From Cyprinodon diabolis (taxonomy: Eukaryota; Chordata; Actinopteri; Cyprinodontiformes; Cyprinodontidae): DNA of 64,000 bases. This document shows positions 54,357-63,738 of the stretch, in pieces; position 1 is the first letter of the stretch; each line of letters opens with the position of its first letter. Under the pieces are notes generated by a model. It saw only the letters and a list, made by a program, of their open reading frames with translations, was not told the DNA's origin and did no database searches. The position numbers and the translations under genes were made by a program. Location: positions 496,001 through 560,000 of the forward strand of contig CM060065.1 in NCBI GenBank assembly GCA_030533445.1. The letters are read 5' to 3'.

Positions 54357-57300
54357 TCCTCACTAGAACTATTGAAAGTAGATCAGACATCTGATCCAGA
54401 CGCTGCTGCCTGCATCCTCACTAGAACTATAGTAAGTAGATCAGACAGCTGATCCAGATGCTGCTGCCTGCGTCCTCACTAGAACTTTAGAAAGTAGATC
54501 AGACAGCTGATCCAGACGCTGCTGCCTGCGTCCTCACTAGAATTATAGAAAGCAGATCAGACAGCTGATCCAGACGCTGCCCCCTGCGTCCTCACTAGAA
54601 CTATAGAAAGAAGATCAGACATCTGATCCAGACGCTGCTGCCTGCATCCTCACTAGAACTAAAGAAAGTAGATCAGACAGCTGCAGCTGATCCAGATGCT
54701 GCTGTCTGCATCCTCACTAGAACTATAGAAAGTAGATCAGACAACTGATCCAGATGCTGCTGCCTGCGCACTCACTAGAACTATTGAAAGTAGATCAGAC
54801 AGCTGATCCAGATGCTGCTGCCTGCATCCTCACTAGAACTATAGAAAGTAGATCAGACAGCTGCTGCTGATCCAGATGCGTCTGCCCACGTCCTCACTAG
54901 AACTAAAGAAAGTAGATCAGACAGCTGATCTAGATGCTGCTGTCTGCGTCCTCACTAGAACTATAGAAAGTAGATCAGACAGCTGATCCAGATGCCTCTT
55001 CCCACGTCCTCACTAGAACTATAGAAAGTAGATCAGACAGCTGATCCAGACGCTACTGCCTGCGTCCTCACTAGAACTATAGAAAGTAGATCAGACAGCT
55101 GCTGCTGATCCAGATGCTGCTGCCTGCGTCCTCACTAGAACTATAGAAAGTAGATCAGACAGCTGTAGCTCATCCAGATGCGTCTGCCCACGTCCTCACT
55201 AGAACTATAGAAAGTAGAGCAGACAGCTGATCCAGATGCTGCTGCCTGCATCCTCACTAGAACTATAGAAAGTAGATCAGACAACTGATCCAGATGCTGC
55301 TGCCTGCGCCCTCACTAGAACTATAGGAAGTAGTTCAGAAAACTGATCCAGATGCTGCTGCCTAGGCCCTCACTAGAACTATTGAAAGTAGATCAGACAG
55401 CTGATCCAGATGCTGCTGCCTGCGTCCTCACTAGAACTATAGAAAGTAGATCAGACAACTGATCTAGACGCTGCTGTCTGCGTCCTCACTAGAACTATAG
55501 AAAGTAGATCAGACAGCTGATCCAGACGCTGCTGCCTGCGTCCTCACTAGAACTATAGTAAGTAGATCAGACAGCTGATCCAGATGCTGCTGCCTGCGTC
55601 CTCACTAGAACTTTAGAAAGTAGATCAGACAGCTGATCCAGATGCTGCTGCCTGCGTCCTCACTAGAACTATAGAAAGTAGATCAGACAACTGATCTAGA
55701 CGCTGCTGTCTGCGTCCTCACTAGAACTATAGAAAGTAGATCAGACAGCTGATCCAGACGCTGCTGCCTGCGTCCTCACTAGAACTATAGTAAGTAGATC
55801 AGACAGCTGATCCAGATGCTGCTGCCTGCGTCCTCACTAGAACTTTAGAAAGTAGATCAGACAGCTGATCCAGATGCTGCTGCCTGCGTCCTCACTAGAA
55901 CTATAGAAAGTAGATCAGACAACTGATCCAGATGCTGCTGCCTGCGCACTCACTAGAACTATTGAAAGTAGATCAGACAGCTGATCCAGATGCTGCTGCC
56001 TGCATCCTCACTAGAACTAAAGAAAGTTGATCAGACAGCTGCTGCTGATCCAGATGCTGCTGTCTGCATCCTCACTAGAACTATTGAAAGTAGATCAGAC
56101 ATCTGATCCAGACGCTGCTGCCTGCATCCTCACTAGAACTATAGTAAGTAGATCAGACAGCTGATCCAGATGCTGCTGCCTGCGTCCTCACTAGAACTTT
56201 AGAAAGTAGATCAGACAGCTGATCCAGACGCTGCTGCCTGCGTCCTCACTAGAATTATAGAAAGCAGATCAGACAGCTGATCCAGACGCTGCCCCCTGCG
56301 TCCTCACTAGAACTATAGAAAGAAGATCAGACATCTGATCCAGACGCTGCTGCCTGCATCCTCACTAGAACTAAAGAAAGTAGATCAGACAGCTGCAGCT
56401 GATCCAGATGCTGCTGTCTGCATCCTCACTAGAACTATAGAAAGTAGATCAGACAACTGATCCAGATGCTGCTGCCTGCGCACTCACTAGAACTATTGAA
56501 AGTAGATCAGACAGCTGATCCAGATGCTGCTGCCTGCATCCTCACTAGAACTATAGAAAGTAGATCAGACAGCTGCTGCTGATCCAGATGCGTCTGCCCA
56601 CGTCCTCACTAGAACTAAAGAAAGTAGATCAGACAGCTGATCTAGATGCTGCTGTCTGCGTCCTCACTAGAACTATAGAAAGTAGATCAGACAGCTGATC
56701 CAGATGCCTCTTCCCACGTCCTCACTAGAACTATAGAAAGTAGATCAGACAGCTGATCCAGACGCTACTGCCTGCGTCCTCACTAGAACTATAGAAAGTA
56801 GATCAGACAGCTGCTGCTGATCCAGATGCTGCTGCCTGCGTCCTCACTAGAACTATAGAAAGTAGATCAGACAGCTGTAGCTCATCCAGATGCGTCTGCC
56901 CACGTCCTCACTAGAACTATAGAAAGTAGAGCAGACAGCTGATCCAGATGCTGCTGCCTGCATCCTCACTAGAACTATAGAAAGTAGATCAGACAACTGA
57001 TCCAGATGCTGCTGCCTGCGCCCTCACTAGAACTATAGGAAGTAGTTCAGAAAACTGATCCAGATGCTGCTGCCTAGGCCCTCACTAGAACTATTGAAAG
57101 TAGATCAGACAGCTGATCCAGATGCTGCTGCCTGCGTCCTCACTAGAACTATAGAAAGTAGATCAGACAACTGATCTAGACGCTGCTGTCTGCGTCCTCA
57201 CTAGAACTATAGAAAGTAGATCAGACAGCTGATCCAGACGCTGCTGCCTGCGTCCTCACTAGAACTATAGTAAGTAGATCAGACAGCTGATCCAGATGCT

Positions 57301-57780
57301 GCTGCCTGCGTCCTCACTAGAACTTTAGAAAGTAGATCAGACAGCTGATCCAGATGCTGCTGCCTGCGTCCTCACTAGAACTATAGAAAGTAGATCAGAC
57401 AACTGATCTAGACGCTGCTGTCTGCGTCCTCACTAGAACTATAGAAAGTAGATCAGACAGCTGATCCAGACGCTGCTGCCTGCGTCCTCACTAGAACTAT
57501 AGTAAGTAGATCAGACAGCTGATCCAGATGCTGCTGCCTGCGTCCTCACTAGAACTTTAGAAAGTAGATCAGACAGCTGATCCAGATGCTGCTGCCTGCG
57601 TCCTCACTAGAACTATAGAAAGTAGATCAGACAACTGATCCAGATGCTGCTGCCTGCGCACTCACTAGAACTATTGAAAGTAGATCAGACAGCTGATCCA
57701 GATGCTGCTGCCTGCATCCTCACTAGAACTAAAGAAAGTTGATCAGACAGCTGCTGCTGATCCAGATGCTGCTGTCTGCA
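54357..57780. repeat. 1,712-bp module pair (in 20.7-kb copy 2)
   Basis: Equivalent of 33,623-37,046, with copies at 54,357-56,068 and 56,069-57,780. GTAGTTCAG lies at 55,330 and 57,042. Each copy includes the 232-bp four-monomer doublet. Confidence 0.87.
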
Positions 57781-57825
57781 TCCTCACTAGAACTATAGAA
57801 AGTAGATCAGACAACTGATCCAGAT

Positions 57826-58270
57826 GCTGCTGCCTGCGCCCTCACTAGCACTATAGGAAGTAGATCAGAAAACTGATCCAGATGCTGCTGCCTGCGTCCT
57901 CACTAGAACTATAGAAAGTAGATCAGACAGCTTATCTAGACGCTGCTGTCTGCGTCCTCACTAGAACTATAGAAAGTAGATCAGACAGCTGATCCAGACG
58001 CTGCTGCCTGCGTCCTCACTAGAACTATAGTAAGTAGATCAGACAGCTGATCCAGACGCTGCTGCCTGCGTCCTCACTAGAACTATAGGAAGTAGATCAG
58101 ACAGCTGATCCAGACGCTGCTGCCTGCGTCCTCACTAGAACTATAGAAAGTAGATCAGACATCTGATCCAGACGCTGCTGCCTGCATCCTCACTAGAACT
58201 AAATAAAGTAGATCAGACAGCTGCAGCTGATCCAGATGCTGCTGTCTGCATCCTCACTAGAACTATAGAA
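57826..58270. repeat. Satellite segment repeated at 61,436-61,880
   Basis: Two private variants, CACTAGCACTATAGG (57,842 and 61,452) and AACTAAATAAAG (58,197 and 61,807), lie 3,610 bp apart. The monomers between them follow the same order. The 61.4-kb copy adds a CCTTACTAG change. This region starts just after the second 20.7-kb block ends. Confidence 0.78.
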
Positions 58271-61210
58271 AGTAGATCAGACAGCTGATCTAGATGCTGC
58301 TGTCTGCGTCCTCACTAGAACTATAGAAAGTAGATCAGACAGCTTATCCAGATGCCTCTTCCCACGTCCTCACTAGAACTATAGAAACTAGATCAGACAG
58401 CTGATCCAGACGCTACTGCCTGTGTCCTCACTAGAACTATAGAAAGTAGATCAGACAGCTGCTGCTGATCCAGATGCTGCTGCCTGCGTCCTCTCTAGAA
58501 CTATAGAAAGTAGATCAGACAGCTGATCTAGACGCTGCTGTCTGCGTCCTCACTAGAACTATAGAAAGTAGATCAGACAGCTGATCCAGACGCTGCTGCC
58601 TGCATCCTCACTCGAACTATAGTAAGTAGATCAGACAGCTGATCCAGATGCTGCTGCCTGCGTCCTCACTAGAACTTTAGAAAGTAGATCAGACAGCTGA
58701 TCCCGATGCTGCTGCCTGCGTCCTCACTAGAACTATAGAAAGAAGATCAGACATCTGATCCAGACGCTGCTACCTGCATCCTCACTAGAACTAAAGAAAG
58801 TTGATCAGACAGCTGCTGCTGATCCAGATGCTGCTGTCTGCATCCTCACTAGAACTATAGAAAGTAGATCAGACAACTGATCCAGATGCTGCTGCCTGCA
58901 CCCTCACTAGAACTATAGGAAGTAGATCAGAAAACTGATCCAGATGCTGCTGCCTGCGTCCTCACTAGAACTATAGAAAGTAGATCAGACAGCTGATCCA
59001 GACGCTGCTGCCTGCGTCCTCACTAGAACTATAGTAAGTAGATCAGACAGCTGATCCAGACGCTGCTGCCTGCGTCCTCACTAGAACTATAGGAAGTAGA
59101 TCAGACAGCTGATCCAGACGCTGCTGCCTGCATCCTCACTAGAACTATAGAAAGTAGATCAGACATCTGATCCAGACGCTGCTGCCTGCATCCTCACTAG
59201 AACTAAAGAATGTAGATCAGACAGCTGATCCAGACGCTGCTGTTTGCGTCCTCACTAGAACTAGTGAAAGTAGATCAGACAGCTGCAGCTCATCCAGATG
59301 CTGCTGCCTGCGTCCTCACTAGAACTATTGAAAGTAGATCAGACATCTGATCCAGACGCTGCTGCCTGCATCCTCACTAGAACTATAGAAAGTAGATCAG
59401 ACAGCTGATCCAGACGCTGCTGCCTGCGTCCTCACTAGAACTATAGAAAGTAGATCAGACAGCTGATCCAGACGCTGCTGCCTGCGTCCTCACTAGTACT
59501 ATAGAAAGTAGATCAGACAGCTGATCCAGACGCTACTCCCTGCGTCCTCACTAGAACTATAGAAAGTAGATCAGACAGCTGCTGCTGATCCAGATGCTGC
59601 TGCCTGCATCCTCACTAGAACTATAGAAAGTAGATCAGACAGCTGATCCAGACGCTGCTGCCTGCATCCTCACTAGAACTATAGAAAGTAGATCAGACAG
59701 CTGATCCAGACGCTGCTGCCTGCGTCCTCACTAGAACTATAGGAAGTAGATCAGAAAACTGATCCAGACGCTACTGCCTGCGTCCTCACTAGAACTATAG
59801 AAAGTAGATCAGACAGCTGCTGCTGATCCAGATGCTGCTGTCTGCGTCGTCACTAGAACTATAGAAAGTAGACCAGACAGCTGCAGCTCATCCAGATGCG
59901 TCTGCCCACGTCCTCACTAGAACTATAGAAAGTAGAGCAGACAGCTCATCCAGATGCTGCTGCCTGCGTCCTCACTAGAACTATTGAAAGTAGATCAGAC
60001 ATCTGATCCAGATGCTGCTGCCTGCATCCTCAATAGAACTATAGTAAGTAGATCAGACAGCTGATCCAGATGCTGCTGCCTGCGTCCTCACTAGAACTTT
60101 AGAAAGTAGATCAGACAGCTGATCCAGACGCTGCTGCCTGCGTCCTCACTAGAATTATAGAAAGTAGATCAGACAGCTGATCCAGACGCTGCCCCCTGCG
60201 TCCTCACTAGAACTATAGAAAGAAGATCAGACATCTGATCCAGACGCTGCTGCCTGCATCCTCACTAGAACTAAAGAAAGTAGATCAGACAGCTGCAGCT
60301 GATCCAGATGCTGCTGTCTGCGTCCTTACTAGAACTATAGAAAGTAGATCAGACAACTGATCCAGATGCTGCTGCCTGCGGCCTCACTAGAACTATTGAA
60401 AGTAGATCAGACAGCTGATCCAGATGCTGCTGCCTGCATCCTCACTAGAACTATAGAAAGTAGATCAGACAGCTGCTGCTGATCCAGATGCGTCTGCCCA
60501 CGTCCTCACTAGAACTAAAGAAAGTAGATCAGACAGCTGATCTAGATGCTGCTGTCTGCGTCCTCACTAGAACTATAGAAAGTAGATCAGACAGCTGATC
60601 CAGATGCCTCTTCCCACGTCCTCACTAGAACTATAGAAAGTAGATCAGACAGCTGATCCAGACGCTACTGCCTGCGTCCTCACTAGAACTATAGAAAGTA
60701 GATCAGACAGCTGCTGCTGATCCAGATGCTGCTGCCTGCGTCCTCACTAGAACTATAGAAACTAGATCAGACAGCTGTAGCTCATCCAGATGCGTCTGCC
60801 CACGTCCTCACTAGAACTATAGAAAGTAGAGCAGACAGCTGATCCAGATGCTGCTGCCTGCATCCTCACTAGAACTATAGAAAGTAGATCAGACAACTGA
60901 TCCAGATGCTGCTGCCTGCGCCCTCACTAGAACTATAGGAAGTAGTTCAGAAAACTGATCCAGATGCTGCTGCCTAGGCCCTCACTAGAACTATTGAAAG
61001 TAGATCAGACAGCTGATCCAGATGCTGCTGCCTGCGTCCTCACTAGAACTATAGAAAGTAGATCAGACAACTGATCTAGACGCTGCTGTCTGCGTCCTCA
61101 CTAGAACTATAGAAAGTAGATCAGACAGCTGATCCAGACGCTGCTGCCTGCGTCCTCACTAGAACTATAGTAAGTAGATCAGACAGCTCATCCAGATGCT
61201 GCTGCCTGCG
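58271..61210. repeat. Partial, mutated third relative of the 20.7-kb block
   Basis: The marker order matches 52,600-55,600 inside the second 20.7-kb block, offset 5,670 to about 58.97 kb and 5,612 after (CGTCGTCAC at 59,846/54,234; GTAGTTCAG at 60,942/55,330). One CTTATCTAGACG monomer is missing at about 58,980, which explains the 58-bp shift. Unlike the two 20.7-kb copies, this segment has many private changes: TAGAAACTAGATC (about 58,383 and 60,760), CTCACTCGAAC (about 58,609), CACTAGTAC (about 59,493), GTAGACCAGAC (about 59,868) and GCGGCCTC (about 60,378). It is therefore older or less homogenised. Confidence 0.82.
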
Positions 61211-61970
61211 TCCTCACTAGAACTTTAGAAAGTAGATCAGACAGCTGATCCAGATGCTGCTGCCTGCGTCCTCACTAGAACTATAGAAAGAAGATCAGAC
61301 ATCTGATCCAGACGCTGCTGCCTGCATCCTCACTAGAACTAAAGAAAGTTGATCAGACAGCTGCTGCTGATCCAGATGCTGCTGTCTGCATCCTCACTAG
61401 AACTATAGAAAGTAGATCAGACAACTGATCCAGATGCTGCTGCCTGCGCCCTTACTAGCACTATAGGAAGTAGATCAGAAAACTGATCCAGATGCTGCTG
61501 CCTGCGTCCTCACTAGAACTATAGAAAGTAGATCAGACAGCTTATCTAGACGCTGCTGTCTGCGTCCTCACTAGAACTATAGAAAGTAGATCAGACAGCT
61601 GATCCAGACGCTGCTGCCTGCGTCCTCACTAGAACTATAGTAAGTAGATCAGACAGCTGATCCAGACGCTGCTGCCTGCGTCCTCACTAGAACTATAGGA
61701 AGTAGATCAGACAGCTGATCCAGACGCTGCTGCCTGCGTCCTCACTAGAACTATAGAAAGTAGATCAGACATCTGATCCAGACGCTGCTGCCTGCATCCT
61801 CACTAGAACTAAATAAAGTAGATCAGACAGCTGCAGCTGATCCAGATGCTGCTGTCTGCATCCTCACTAGAACTATAGAAAGTAGATCAGACAGCTGATC
61901 CAGACGCTGCCGCCTGCGTCCTCACTAGAACTATAGGAAGAAGATCAGACATCTGATCCAGACGCTGCTG
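61211..61970. repeat. Satellite segment, repeat of the 57.8-kb region
   Basis: This continues the third relative, but 290 bp (five monomers) around the 232-bp doublet are missing compared with 57.1-57.7 kb: the offset from 57 kb falls from 3,900 to 3,610. The CACTAGCACTATAGG and AACTAAATAAAG markers at 61,452 and 61,807 tie it to 57,826-58,270. Confidence 0.75.
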
Positions 61971-62825
61971 CCTGCATCCTCACTAGAACTAAAGAAAGTA
62001 GATTAGACAGCTGATCCAGATGCTGCTGTCTGCGTCCTCACTAGAACTATAGAAAGTAGATCAGACATTTGATCCAGACGCTGCTGCTTGCATCCTCACT
62101 AGAACTATAGAAATTAGATCAGACAGCTGATCCAGACACTGCTGTCTGGGTCCTCACTAGAACTATAGAAAGTAGATCAGACAGCTGATCCAGACGCTGC
62201 TGCCTGCATCCTCACTAGAACTATAGAAAGTAGATCAGACAGCTGATCCAGACGCTGCTGCCTGCGTCCTCACTAGATCTATAGAAAGTAGATCAGACAG
62301 CTGATCCAGACGCTGCTGCCTGTGTCCTCACTAGAACTATAGAAAGTAGATCAGACAACTGATCCAGATGCTGCTGCCTGCGCCCTCACTAGAACTATAG
62401 GAAGTAGATTAGAAAACTGATCCAGATGCTGCTGCCTGCGCCCTGACTAGAACTATTGAAAGTAGATCAGACAGCTGATCCAGATGCTGCTGCCTGCGTC
62501 CTCACTAGAACTATAGAAAGTAGATCAGACAGCTGATCCAGATGCTGCTGCCTGCATCCTCACTAGAACTAAAGAAAGTAGATTAGACAGCTGATCCAGA
62601 TGCTGCTGTCTGCGTCCTCACTAGAACTATAGACAGTAGATCAGACATTTGATCCAGACGCTGCTGCCTGCATCCCCACTAGAACTATAGAAATTAGATC
62701 AGACAGCTGATCCAGACACTGCTGTCTGGGTCCTCACTAGAACTATAGAAAGTAGATCAGACAGCTGATCCAGACGCTGCTGCCTGCATCCTCACTAGAA
62801 CTATAGAAAGTAGATCAGACAGTTG
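61971..62825. repeat. 580-bp ten-monomer module, one and a half copies
   Basis: GATTAGACAGCTG, GACATTTGATCC (62,064 and 62,644), AAATTAGATC and CTGTCTGGGTCC recur 580 bp apart, which is ten 58-bp monomers. The module also resembles 6.08-6.30 kb and 10.15-10.3 kb, where the last tag reads CTGTCTGGTTCC. The right edge of the array is therefore more closely related to its left part than to the 20.7-kb interior. Confidence 0.8.
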
Positions 62826-63540
62826 ATCCAGATGCTGCTGCCTGCGCCCTCACTAGAACTATTGAAAGTAGATCAGACAGCTGCAGCTGATCCAGATGCT
62901 GCTACCCACTTCCTCACTAGAGCTATAGAAATTAGATAAGATAGCTTCAGCTGATCCAGATGCTGCTGTCTGCGTCCTCACTAGAACCATAGAAAGTAGA
63001 TCAGACAGCTGCAGGTGATCCAGACATTGCTGCCTGTGTCCTCGCTAGAACTATAGAAAGTAGATCAGACAGCTGATCCAGACGCTGCTGCGTGCGTCCT
63101 CACTAGAACCGTAGAAAGTAGATCAGACAGCTGCAGCTGATCCAGACATTGCTGCCTGTGTCCTCGCTAGAACTATAGAAAGTAGATCAGACAGCTGATC
63201 CAGACGCTGCTGCCTGCGTCCTCACTAGAACTATAGAAAGTAGATCACAAAGCTGATCCAGACACTGCTGTCTGGGTCCTCACTAGAACTATAGAAAGTA
63301 GATCAGACAGCTGATCCAGACGCTGCTGCCTGCGTCCTCACTAGAACTATAGAAAGTAGATCACAAAGCTGATCTAGACCTTCCTGCCTGCAACTTCACT
63401 AGAACTATAGAAATTAGATCAGACAGCTGATCCAGACGCTGCTGCCTGCGTCCTCACTAGAACTATGGAAGGAGATCAGACAGCTGATCCAGACACTGCT
63501 GTCTTGGTCCTCACTAGAACTATTGAAAGTAGATCAGACA
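62826..63540. repeat. Degenerate right edge of the satellite array
   Basis: Monomers here carry many private changes: GCTACCCACTTCC, AAATTAGATAAGATAGCTTCAG, CTAGAACCATAG, GCAGGTGATCC, GCGTGCGTCC, AGAACCGTAG, and the TTCCTGCCTGCAACTTCAC monomer at 63,380. A two-monomer doublet with ATTGCTGCCTGTGTCC repeats at 63,026 and 63,148 (122 bp). The final monomer is altered by a shortened TATGGAAGGAGATC, a CTTGGTCC, and a duplicated GACA before GACAGCTGCA. Lower similarity at an array edge is expected where exchange with neighbours is rarer. Confidence 0.88.
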
Positions 63541-63551
63541 GACAGCTGCAT
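63541..63551. other. Breakpoint between satellite and LINE remnant
   Basis: Satellite identity ends in GACAGACAGCTGCA, and LINE-like coding sequence starts at codon CAT (63,549). Only a few bases (GCTGCAT) could belong to either side. No poly-A tract or obvious target-site duplication sits at the join. That fits the 5' end of a truncated LINE insertion, or a rearrangement that cut through an existing element. Confidence 0.7.
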
Positions 63552-63720
63552 AAGGATGTCCATCGGTGCACTTGTCACCAGGACACCCTAGGCCGAAGGT
63601 CGATGATCGACTTTGTAGTCATATCTTCTGATCTTCGGCCAATGTCTTGGACACTCGGGTGAAGAGAGGGGCGGAGCTATCCACCGACCACCACCTGGTG
63701 TTGAGTTGGATACGCTGGAA
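63549..63720 (+). pseudogene. LINE ORF2 endonuclease C-terminal fragment, frameshifted
   Basis: In the frame starting at 63,549 it reads HKDVHRCTCHQDTLGRR and then MIDFVVISSDL, before a premature stop at 63,660. The family pattern continues one frame over from about 63,644, with TRVKRGAEL and STDHHL (63,680-63,697), the latter holding the Asp-His motif that ends the catalytic core of exonuclease-endonuclease-phosphatase nucleases. A one-base loss near 63,640-63,644 explains the change. The open frame beginning at 63,465 is chimeric: its first 28 codons are satellite, so that ATG is not a real start. In the intact protein this domain would nick target DNA for target-primed reverse transcription. 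Confidence 0.82.
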
Positions 63721-63738
63721 GAGGAAGAGCCTGAAAGA

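Larger units (their letters stand above)
37092..57825. repeat. 20,734-bp higher-order satellite block, copy 2
   Basis: Direct tandem repeat of 16,358-37,091 containing the same nested modules: 1,718-bp pair at 41,750-45,185, 5,054-bp pair at 44,103-54,210, and 1,712-bp pair at 54,357-57,780. Copy-specific differences of the inner pairs are preserved. CCCACATCC is in the first 5,054-bp copy at about 45,865 and CCCACGTCC in the second at about 50,920. CTGTAGCTC and CTGTCGCTC are likewise at about 46,373 and 51,427. The inner duplications therefore predate this one. The match runs to 57,838, where TGCGCCC replaces TGCGTCC. Confidence 0.93.
1..63540. repeat. Giant head-to-tail satellite array, 58/64-bp monomer
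   Basis: One uninterrupted tandem array fills 99% of the window and continues beyond its left edge. The basic monomer is 58 bp and about 50% G+C. It has a dyad at the junction (GATCAGACAGCTGATC), a pyrimidine-rich part with CTGCTGCC and CGTCCTCACT, and an A/purine-rich part with AGAACTATAGAAAG. A second class is 64 bp, through an extra hexamer after CAGCTG (GCAGCT, GCTGCT, GTAGCT, GCACCT and similar). Diagnostic variants include GACG/GATG, GCGTCC/GCATCC/GCGCCC, and a GATGCGTCTGCCCACG block that usually travels with CTCATCC. Stops (TAG, TGA) recur in every monomer on both strands and 58 is not a multiple of 3, so the array is non-coding. All monomers lie in one orientation. I do not recognise a named satellite family. 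Its role (centromeric, pericentromeric, subtelomeric or interstitial) cannot be read from this sequence. Confidence 0.98.

Noticed and set aside
1..63540. CRISPR-like array with direct repeats and spacers
   Set aside because: There are no unique spacers: the whole 58/64-bp period is conserved, monomers abut, and the array is far too long. The flanking sequence is a eukaryotic LINE.
1..63540. Coding tandem repeat such as a repetitive structural protein
   Set aside because: Stops TGA and TAG occur in each monomer, 58 is not a multiple of 3, and no frame stays open beyond about 65 codons.
1..63540. Immunoglobulin switch-like region, because of dense AGCT and CTGCTG motifs
   Set aside because: AGCT hotspots are present, but there is no G-rich strand bias or GGGGT-type repeat and no nearby immunoglobulin gene. 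Teleosts are also not known to class-switch.
1..63540. CTG/CAG triplet expansion
   Set aside because: Runs never exceed about three CTG units per monomer. They are part of the monomer, not an expanded microsatellite.
1..63540. CENP-B box
   Set aside because: I see no TTCG...CGGG-like motif in the consensus or in the variant monomers. Centromere identity cannot be argued from this motif.
1..63540. tRNA, rRNA or 5S genes within the satellite
   Set aside because: No A/B-box pair, cloverleaf or rRNA-like stretch is visible. Everything in this interval is accounted for by the monomer.
63465..63662. 65-residue + strand open frame as a gene
   Set aside because: Its first 28 codons are satellite and the rest is the frameshifted endonuclease end of a dead LINE. 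There is no promoter or plausible start.
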